A stretch of 48,281 bases of DNA from CAZRDB01 sp964598695. GTDB taxonomy: Bacteria > Armatimonadota > Zipacnadia > UBA1398. The position numbers and the translations under genes were made by a program. The stretch is taken from the NCBI GenBank assembly GCA_964598695.1, contig CAZRDB010000014.1, positions 1 to 48,281 of the forward strand. The letters run 5' to 3'. Positions 42,227 to 48,281 of the stretch are shown in pieces. The notes beneath the pieces were generated by a model that had not been told where the DNA came from, searched no databases, and saw only the letters and a program-made list of their open reading frames with translations. Position 1 is the stretch's first letter. Every line of letters begins with the position of its first letter.

Positions 42227-44713
42227 ATGACGGCGCGAGCGACGGTTCTTGCGGGAGTGATTGTGGCGATGGCTCTGGGGACGACGGACGCCTATGGCGT
42301 CTCGGTGACCGCCGACGAGATGGCGGCCAAGCAGGCATGGGTGAGCGCGCGGTTCGCGGGCGCGCCGGCGGCCGCTCCGAGGCCCGGGATCGAGGTCGTC
42401 ACCAACTTCGACACGGTTCAGAAGAACGCCCGGTTCGGCAGGCCGCTCGACGTTGCGGGCACACGCTTCACGAGCGGGCTCTTCTGCCACGCGAGCAGCC
42501 GACTCCTCGTTCGGCTGCCGGGGCCGGGCCGGTCGTTCCGTGCCCTGGCAGGGATCGACACCAACGAACAGACCCGACCGGGCCGCGGCACCGTGGTCTT
42601 CTCGGTCGAGGTGGACGGCGTGGAGGCGTTCCGCTCGCCCGTGCTGCGCGAGGGAATGGCCGCCCTGCCGGTTGACGTCCCGCTCGGCGGGGCGACCGAG
42701 TTCGCCCTCTGCGTGGACGACGCGGGAGACGGCATCTCGTGCGACCAGGCCGACTGGGCCGATGCCGTGATCACGCTCGCCGACGGGGCGCGCCTCGCGC
42801 TGGCCGACCTCCCGCTCGCGAGCAGCCCCGCGCGCGCCGACACCGAGGCGCCCTTCTCGTTCACCTACGGCGGCAAGCCGTCCTCGGAGCTGCTGCCCAC
42901 GTGGAAGCTCGTGCGGGAGACGCTGCCGTTCGACAACGGCACGACCGGCTACCGGCTCACCTACACCGACCCCGAGACCGGCCTCGTCGTGTGCTGCGCG
43001 GCCACGGAGTACTGCGACTTCCCCACCGTCGAGTGGGTCGTCACGTTCCGCAACGAGGGCGCCAAGGACACGCCGCTTCTCGAGGGCATCCAGGCCGTCG
43101 ACATCGCCTTCGAGCGGGGCCACTACGGCGAGTTCACGCTCCACCACGCCGTCGGCAGCCCCTGCGCGGTGAACGACTACCAGCCTCGCTCCACCGCGCT
43201 CGCCCCCTCGAGCACGGCGCGGATCGGGGCCGCGGGCGGACGGCCGACCAACAGCGACCTCTCCTACTTCAACCTCGAGGCGCCGGTCGGCGCCGGCGCG
43301 ATCGTCGCGGTCGGCTGGCCCGGGCAGTGGGCGTCGGAGTGGACGCGCGACGGCGGCGTCGGCCTGCGGCTCCGTGCCGGGCAGGAGCGGACGCACCTCG
43401 TGCTTCACCCCGGCGAGGAGATCCGGACCCCCCTCGTCGCGCTGCAGTTCTGGTCGGGCGGCGACTGGCTCCGGGCGCAGAACATCTGGCGCCAGTGGAT
43501 GCTCGCCCACAACGTCCCCCGGCCCGACGGCGCGCTGCCCGAGCCGGAGCTGTTCGGCTGCTCCTCGCACTTCCTCAACGAGATGCAGGACGCCAACGAG
43601 GCCAACCAGATCGCGTGCATCGACCGCTACCTCGAGGAGCGGATCCCCATCGGCCACTGGTGGATGGATGCCGGCTGGTACCCGTGTGAGGGGATCGGCT
43701 GGCCCAAGACTGGCACATGGGAGGTCGACGCGACCCGGTTCCCCGCGGGGCTGCGGCCGATCAGCGACCACGCCCACGGCCGCGACGTGCGGACGATCCT
43801 GTGGTTCGAGCCCGAGCGGGTCCACCCCGGCACGTGGCTCTACGAGGAGCACCCCGAGTGGCTGCTCGGGCCGGAGGGCGGCCAGAAGCTGCTCGACCTC
43901 GGCAACGCCGAGGCGCGCGTCTGGCTCACCGACCACGTCGACCGGCTGATGACCGAGCAGGGGATCGACCTCTACCGGCAGGACTTCAACATCGACCCGC
44001 TCGAGTTCTGGCGGCAGGCCGACGCGCCCGACCGCCAGGGCATGACGGAGATCCGCTACGTCGAGGGCTACCTCGCCTACTGGGACGAGCTGCTCCGGCG
44101 CCATCCCGCCATGTTCATCGACTCCTGCGCCTCGGGCGGCCGCCGCAACGACCTCGAGACCATGCGCCGGGCGATCCCGCTCTGGCGCTCCGACTACCGT
44201 TGCGAGCCGGTCGGCACCCAGTGCGCGAGCTACGGGATCTCGCTGTGGATCCCGCTCTCGGGCACGGGCGGGGCCGATGTCGACGAGTACACGTTCCGCA
44301 GCAACATGGTCCCCTTCACGAACTGCCTGATGGACATCCGGGACCGGGGGCTCGACTACGACCTCCTGCGGCGGCTGACGAGCCAGTGGCAGCGGATCGC
44401 GCCCTACTACACGGGCGACTACTGGCCGCTGACGCCGTACAGCACCGAGAACAGCGCCTGGATGGCGTGGCAGTTCGACCGGCCGGATCTCGGCGAGGGC
44501 TGCATCCAGGTCTTCCGGCGAGGGGAGAGCGTCTACGAGTCCGCGCGGCTGAGGCTGCGGGGGCTCGACCCGAACGCCCGGTACCGCGTCCGTGACCTCG
44601 ATGTCGAGGGCGGCACGGTCCACACCGGCTGCGAGCTGATGGACCCGGGCCTGCTCGTCACCGTCCAGGGCCAACCGAAGGCCGCGGTGCTCGCGTACCG
44701 CAAGGTGCGGTAG
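42227..44713 (+). CDS. Exported GH36 alpha-galactosidase with N-terminal NPCBM-like domain
   Basis: It hydrolyses alpha-1,6-galactosides such as raffinose or galactomannan side chains. The 828-residue protein has a signal peptide ending DAYG. An NPCBM/galactose-binding-like domain follows (about 45-195), then the GH36 super-sandwich (about 205-440) and the barrel with MDAGWY and WFEPERV. The nucleophile is Asp586 (YRQDFNIDP) and the probable acid/base is Asp656 (WRSDYR). The C-terminal beta domain ends at 44713. GGGGAG lies seven bases before the ATG at 42227. Secretion suggests attack on polymeric or host-derived glycans; a divergent MFS transporter might import the products. Family assignment is firm, substrate inferred. 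Confidence 0.92.
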   Translation: MTARATVLAGVIVAMALGTTDAYGVSVTADEMAAKQAWVSARFAGAPAAAPRPGIEVVTNFDTVQKNARFGRPLDVAGTRFTSGLFCHASSRLLVRLPGPGRSFRALAGIDTNEQTRPGRGTVVFSVEVDGVEAFRSPVLREGMAALPVDVPLGGATEFALCVDDAGDGISCDQADWADAVITLADGARLALADLPLASSPARADTEAPFSFTYGGKPSSELLPTWKLVRETLPFDNGTTGYRLTYTDPETGLVVCCAATEYCDFPTVEWVVTFRNEGAKDTPLLEGIQAVDIAFERGHYGEFTLHHAVGSPCAVNDYQPRSTALAPSSTARIGAAGGRPTNSDLSYFNLEAPVGAGAIVAVGWPGQWASEWTRDGGVGLRLRAGQERTHLVLHPGEEIRTPLVALQFWSGGDWLRAQNIWRQWMLAHNVPRPDGALPEPELFGCSSHFLNEMQDANEANQIACIDRYLEERIPIGHWWMDAGWYPCEGIGWPKTGTWEVDATRFPAGLRPISDHAHGRDVRTILWFEPERVHPGTWLYEEHPEWLLGPEGGQKLLDLGNAEARVWLTDHVDRLMTEQGIDLYRQDFNIDPLEFWRQADAPDRQGMTEIRYVEGYLAYWDELLRRHPAMFIDSCASGGRRNDLETMRRAIPLWRSDYRCEPVGTQCASYGISLWIPLSGTGGADVDEYTFRSNMVPFTNCLMDIRDRGLDYDLLRRLTSQWQRIAPYYTGDYWPLTPYSTENSAWMAWQFDRPDLGEGCIQVFRRGESVYESARLRLRGLDPNARYRVRDLDVEGGTVHTGCELMDPGLLVTVQGQPKAAVLAYRKVR

Positions 44714-44751
44714 GGCGGGGGGAGGCCGCCCCCGACTTCCCCCTTCGTGAC

Positions 44752-44777
44752 GTGCTTGGCCCAGCGGGGCCAAGCAC
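44752..44777. terminator. 11-bp perfect hairpin after the GH36 gene
   Basis: Arms 44752-44762 (GTGCTTGGCCC) and 44767-44777 with an AGCG loop, 38 bp past the stop. No T-run, but it stands between convergent genes. Confidence 0.6.
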
Positions 44778-44817
44778 CCTCAGGGCCGTCGGGGCATGAC
44801 GGGCAGGAGGAGGCGGC

Positions 44818-44838
44818 GGACAGGCACGGAGCCTGTCC
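44818..44838. other. Second hairpin between convergent genes
   Basis: GGACAGGC, loop ACGGA, GCCTGTCC, 41 bp after the previous hairpin. It may terminate the opposing transcript or be an isolated REP-like element. Confidence 0.4.
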
Positions 44839-44927
44839 CACCGAGGCTACCAGGGGGGCCGAGGGATCACCCCGCACAACTGGGACTCCCCGCGCGCCGC
44901 TCGCGCCTGTCGGTTGCTCTGCGTTGC

Positions 44928-45368
44928 TCACACGGGGGGGCTCAGGAAGACGACCGAGTACCCGCCGATGAGCACTGCGAGAGCGAGCGCCAGGAACCAC
45001 CAGCCCAGTGCCGAGAGGCCGACCCGGGCGCCGAGCGCCTCGCGGGGGAGGTGTCGGGCCCAAGCCCAGGCAGCCATCGCCGCCGTGTCGGCCGTCGCCC
45101 CGCCCAGCCATAGCGCTGCCCCGTGGAGGCACGTGGGCCCCAGGGAGTACGGGCCGGCCACCACGACGAGCACCAAGGCGCAAGCGGCGCCCATGGCACC
45201 GGCAACGAGCCCGCACCACGAGGCCGCGAGCGCCTCGCCCCGCGGCCAGGCAAGCGAGCGCTCGAGGCTCCCAGCGCGACCGAGGATGAGGACGGGAAAG
45301 GGCACCACAAGGGCGACGAGGCACCCGATCCACACGGGGACCCAGTTGGCGACCGGGGCATCATCCAT
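44928..45368 (-). CDS. Small membrane protein of unknown function
   Basis: The 146-residue protein has four hydrophobic segments, approximately at 10-30, 48-75, 80-100 and 115-140, and few charged residues. No family was recognised. The ATG at 45368 is chosen because AAGGAGG ends eight bases upstream; a GTG three codons earlier would overlap that site. A 9-bp hairpin (45380-45405) overlaps the first part of the ribosome binding site. It lies between the GH36 gene and an exported glycosidase-like gene and is a modest-confidence gene call. Confidence 0.6.
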   Translation of the reverse strand: MDDAPVANWVPVWIGCLVALVVPFPVLILGRAGSLERSLAWPRGEALAASWCGLVAGAMGAACALVLVVVAGPYSLGPTCLHGAALWLGGATADTAAMAAWAWARHLPREALGARVGLSALGWWFLALALAVLIGGYSVVFLSPPV

Positions 45369-45379
45369 CGAGGCCACCT

Positions 45380-45405
45380 CCTTGGGGCAGAGAGTAGCCC
45401 CAAGG
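45380..45405 (-). promoter_or_regulatory. Hairpin partly covering a ribosome binding site
   Basis: On the minus strand CCTTGGGGC pairs with GCCCCAAGG around an 8-base loop. The last bases of the right arm are the first bases of the AAGGAGG site of the small membrane protein. It could limit its translation. Confidence 0.35.
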
Positions 45406-45506
45406 GCGGGCGTCGACGACGGCCTGGGACCGCCACCTACGCCACCCAGGTGCAGCCCGTGCGCTCCTGAGTGCGCAAGCGGACGTGGGCGGTGCTCCGC
45501 GCCTTC

Positions 45507-47876
45507 CTACGGCTCGCAGTACACGTGGACCGCGTAGCCCTCGAAGGCGTCCTCGAGCGATGCGCCCGCGATCGCCGGCGCCGGGCCCTCCTCGCGCCAG
45601 CGGACGAGCCGCGTGTGCCCCTCCGGTAGCGTGAGCACCGCCGTCGTGGGTGCGGCCGACTCGTTCACGGCGAGGACCCAGAGCTTGCCCTCGACCATCC
45701 GGCCCGCCGCGAGGACCGGGCTCTCCGCCGGGCCCACCCCGATCGCCGGCCTCTCGACCGCGACGAGCGCCGGCGTGAGATCGCGCAGCTCGCTCGCCAT
45801 CCGCCGCAGGTCGCCCCAGATCGCGCTGTCGCGCGGCTCGTAGCTCGCACCCCAGTAGATGACCCCCACCGCGCCGTTCAGGACCGCGTCGTAGGCCATG
45901 AACCGTGTCTCGAGCCAGGCCGGTCGGCGCTTGGTGGTCGCCGGATCGCCCGCCCAGACGTTCCAGCCGAAGCCCTGGAGGATCGCCCAGACCGGCTTCC
46001 TCCCCGCCACCGTCTCGATGTTCTTCCGGACCTCGTCGCCCACCACGCTCAGTGTCTTGTTCGGGAGGTCGGAGTGGTCCGGCATGTCGACCGGGTAGAT
46101 GTCCATGCCGGTCACGTCGGCCGCGCGGCAGTAGCGGGCCAGGTCCTCGATCGTGTTGCGTGGCGCCTGGTTCTGCCAGAACAGCCGGGTGGGCATCAGC
46201 CGCCGCAGGATCCGGTAGCCATCCATCACGTCCGGGAGCGGCACTCCGTTCCAGATCGCCTCATCGCACATCAGCCCGAGGAAGGCCGGGTGGTCGCCGG
46301 CGTTCTCGGCCATCTTGCGGAGTGCTGCTTCACGGGCCTCCGAGGCGATCCCCCCGTGTACCCAGCCGTTGTTCCACTCCAGGACGTACATCCCGAGCTG
46401 GGCGGCCCGGTCGAGCAGGGCGCGCATCTCCTCCGGGGTCCCCTGCGAGGCCGTGCCCGTCGCGAGCATGTTGAAGCCGGCGGCGGTGAGGTCGACGGCC
46501 TCGTCGTCGGTCGGCTGGATCGAGCAAACCCCGATCGGGAACCAGGGCTTGCCGTCGACCACGGCGATGTGGTCCTCGCGGAAGAAGACGCCGTGCGAAT
46601 CGGGCGCGACGAGGTCGATCGTCGCCTCGTCGGCGGCGAGCACCGCGCCCTCCGGTGCGCGCACCTCGAGCCGAAGCGCCGTCTGGCCGAGGGGCGTGTC
46701 CTCGAGCGGCACGGCGATCTCCCCCGACGCCTCGTCGAGGGGCTGCTCACGCGTACCCGCCGCGCCGCGCATCAGCAGCACGGCGCGCGCGCCCTCGACG
46801 GGCGACTCCCACGCGTAGACGACCTTCGCGAGATCCCCGTCGACGCCCTGGCGGAGCAGACCGCGGGGGTTCGGCAGCGTGATCTCGAGCCGCGCCTCGG
46901 CCCGCGTATCGGCCGGGGTGAGCGCCACGCCGTCGAACCACACGGTGCCCGTCGAGGTGAGTTCGAGGACGACCTCGGCACGGGTGGCCTCGGGCGGGCA
47001 GGTCGAGGCCACGCGCTTGCGCTGCCAGGCCTCGAAGGTCTGGTCGGCGAACTCGGCGGTCTCGAGGAGCGTCTCACCCTTCCACCACTCGAGCGCGAGG
47101 CGGAACTCGCGGCCGAAGGTGTCGCAGCGTGTCGCGGCCGACAGCTCGTAGGCGCGACCGGGCTCGACGGAGGTGTAGGCCTGACGCACGAAGGCGGGCG
47201 CGGCATCGTCCGTCTCTCGGGCAGTTCGGATCCCGCAACGGCCGGAGGCGGCCGTCGTCGGATCCAGCGCCACGCCGCTCGGGCTGAGGGTCCAGCCGTC
47301 GGGGAGTCCGTCGCCGTCGGCATCGGCCTCGAAGCCCGGGTTCGCGAGGACGCTCTCGGGCATCCCGGCCACCTCGTCGAGTCGGACGTCGTCGAAGTCG
47401 TAGGACCCCGCCGCGTAGCAGCGCAGGAGCGGGATCACGCGCGTGGCGCCCTCGGGCGTCAGGATCGGGCCCAGGGCGACGCGCACCCATGCCCCGCCGA
47501 CGACCGCCGCGGCCGCGTCGCGCCGCAGGAAGGTCTCCCCCGAGAACCACTGCAGCTCGAGGGCGTGCGAGCCGGCCGTGACGTCGGAGGCGCGCACGGC
47601 GGCAGTCAGGAGGTAGGCGGAGCCGGGGCGCACCGCGACGAACCCGGCGGCGGGACGCAGGTCGGACTGCCCGGCCTGCGTCTGCTCGATGCGGGCGTAG
47701 GCCTCGCCCTCGGCCGCCCCATCGGTGCGCCGCTCGACCTGGGCCTGGCCCGTCGCGCGCTCCAGGACCCACCCTTGGGCGAAGGCATCCTCGGCGATCT
47801 CGAAGCCGCCGTTGGCGGGGAGATCCCCCGCGGCACTCGTGAGAGCGATCATGGCACAGGTCAGTGCGGGCACCAT
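45507..47876 (-). CDS. Exported protein with tandem CBM-like domains and a glycosidase-like barrel
   Basis: 789 residues with a short signal (MVPALTCAMIALTSAAG). There are two CBM4/9-like beta-sandwiches (about 18-175 and 178-320; the second opens NPGFEADADGDGLPDGW), then a beta linker and a TIM barrel from about 440. The barrel has GVCSIQPTDDEA, WNNGWVHG, GLMCDEAIW and GMDIYPVD, followed by VIYWGASYE and a short C-terminal beta domain. The CDEA string resembles a glycosidase acid/base position, but the family cannot be named with certainty. GGAGG lies eight bases before the ATG at 47876; the frame is open further upstream without signals. It diverges from uvrB. Confidence 0.78.
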   Translation of the reverse strand: MVPALTCAMIALTSAAGDLPANGGFEIAEDAFAQGWVLERATGQAQVERRTDGAAEGEAYARIEQTQAGQSDLRPAAGFVAVRPGSAYLLTAAVRASDVTAGSHALELQWFSGETFLRRDAAAAVVGGAWVRVALGPILTPEGATRVIPLLRCYAAGSYDFDDVRLDEVAGMPESVLANPGFEADADGDGLPDGWTLSPSGVALDPTTAASGRCGIRTARETDDAAPAFVRQAYTSVEPGRAYELSAATRCDTFGREFRLALEWWKGETLLETAEFADQTFEAWQRKRVASTCPPEATRAEVVLELTSTGTVWFDGVALTPADTRAEARLEITLPNPRGLLRQGVDGDLAKVVYAWESPVEGARAVLLMRGAAGTREQPLDEASGEIAVPLEDTPLGQTALRLEVRAPEGAVLAADEATIDLVAPDSHGVFFREDHIAVVDGKPWFPIGVCSIQPTDDEAVDLTAAGFNMLATGTASQGTPEEMRALLDRAAQLGMYVLEWNNGWVHGGIASEAREAALRKMAENAGDHPAFLGLMCDEAIWNGVPLPDVMDGYRILRRLMPTRLFWQNQAPRNTIEDLARYCRAADVTGMDIYPVDMPDHSDLPNKTLSVVGDEVRKNIETVAGRKPVWAILQGFGWNVWAGDPATTKRRPAWLETRFMAYDAVLNGAVGVIYWGASYEPRDSAIWGDLRRMASELRDLTPALVAVERPAIGVGPAESPVLAAGRMVEGKLWVLAVNESAAPTTAVLTLPEGHTRLVRWREEGPAPAIAGASLEDAFEGYAVHVYCEP

Positions 47877-48004
47877 CGAGCCACCTCCACGGGTCGACCG
47901 GTCGGTCCTGCAACGGGCCACGGTTCGCCGACGGGAGGCCCGAGGCCTTGGGCGAGGAACGGCCGGGCAGCCGAGAGCCCTTGCCCCCGACAGGCGCCCA
48001 CCCG

Positions 48005-48013
48005 TGCTATACT
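48005..48013 (+). promoter_or_regulatory. Extended -10 promoter of uvrB
   Basis: TGC-TATACT (-10 hexamer at 48008-48013). The -35 region is weak, as is common with extended -10 promoters. The uvrB start is 45 bases downstream. No LexA box was recognised. Confidence 0.5.
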
Positions 48014-48057
48014 CGGAACGTTTGTGTGCCATTCCGGCACGGGAAGGGCTGTCGCGC

Positions 48058-48281
48058 GTGAGCGAGGAGCTGACGATCGGGAAGGCCGGCAGCGGCGCCG
48101 GCGCCTACACGGGTGCGGGCGGCCGGTTCCGGATCCTCCACAACTACCAGCCGCGCGGCGACCAGCCCAAGGCGATCGAGGCGCTCGCCCGGGGGATCGA
48201 GGAGGGCCGGCCCTGCCAGACGCTGCTCGGCGTGACCGGCAGCGGCAAGACCTACACCATGGCCTGCGTGATCGAGAAGGT
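48058..48281 (+). CDS. uvrB: UvrB, excinuclease ABC subunit B, N-terminal part (runs off the window)
   Basis: DNA-damage recognition helicase of nucleotide excision repair. Only the first 74 residues are present. The FRILHNYQPRGDQPKAIEAL opening and the Walker A GVTGSGKTYTMA are diagnostic. A roughly 20-residue Gly/Ala-rich N-terminal extension precedes the usual start of homology. The GTG at 48058 has GGAAGGG nine bases upstream, and an extended -10 promoter lies in the gap shared with the divergent exported protein gene. Confidence 0.95.
   Translation, partial: MSEELTIGKAGSGAGAYTGAGGRFRILHNYQPRGDQPKAIEALARGIEEGRPCQTLLGVTGSGKTYTMACVIEK

Noticed and set aside
39484..42675. A plus-strand open frame of about 1060 codons
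   Set aside because: It runs in another frame of the kinase, antisense to the MFS gene and into the GH36 gene; no domain is visible.
39611..44773. A minus-strand open frame of about 1720 codons
   Set aside because: It is antisense to the hybrid kinase, overlaps the MFS gene in another frame and runs antisense to the GH36 gene, all with clear homology. Its translation is Arg/Gly/Ala-rich low complexity, an effect of high GC.

Overview
The window is high-GC DNA from a diderm bacterium. Evidence for an outer membrane is an LptD/OstA-like protein, a probable outer-membrane beta-barrel and a Wza-type export protein. A PEP-CTERM protein, a Tat-exported Gfo/Idh/MocA dehydrogenase of the type expanded in planctomycetes and relatives, a DUF4091 glycosidase-like protein and several large exported sugar-active proteins suggest an Armatimonadota- or PVC-like environmental lineage. 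No rRNA or other phylogenetic marker gene is complete here, so this placement is an inference. No tRNA, rRNA, CRISPR array, insertion sequence or prophage was recognised.

Left part (1-12.5 kb): envelope and exopolysaccharide. On the minus strand are the SecA N-terminus, an LptD-like protein, a small beta-barrel-like protein, a PEP-CTERM protein and a membrane phosphoglycosyl transferase. The transferase has a good sigma70-type promoter and a roughly 290-nt leader that can fold into three stem-loops. A long-form RmlA nucleotidyltransferase diverges from it and ends in a perfect 25-bp hairpin facing a seven-repeat SLBB export protein. A four-PAS hybrid histidine kinase follows.

Middle part (12.6-31.2 kb): exported glycoside-hydrolase-like proteins and metabolism. 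There is a DUF4091 protein carrying a zinc ribbon, an exported amidotransferase-fold protein, an Nramp transporter followed by a tandem universal stress protein, and a Tat-exported Gfo/Idh/MocA enzyme. A LamG/cellulase-like gene has lost its stop codon next to a 179-bp tandem duplication. A minus-strand exported protein lies between it and a plus-strand run: homocysteine methyltransferase/MTHFR, a D-2-hydroxyacid dehydrogenase and an HpcH/HpaI aldolase.

Right part (31.2-48.3 kb): signalling and polysaccharide use. Two more hybrid kinases, UDP-glucose dehydrogenase and a PAS-GGDEF diguanylate cyclase are followed by an MFS transporter, an exported GH36 alpha-galactosidase, a small membrane protein, an exported CBM/glycosidase-like protein and the start of UvrB.

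Together the genes suggest a cell that makes an exported polysaccharide (RmlA, Ugd, phosphoglycosyl transferase, SLBB), displays PEP-CTERM protein, degrades plant- or biofilm-type glycans with single large secreted enzymes, and has dense PAS/c-di-GMP signalling nearby. Many unusually long antisense open frames occur because of base composition; these were treated as shadows.
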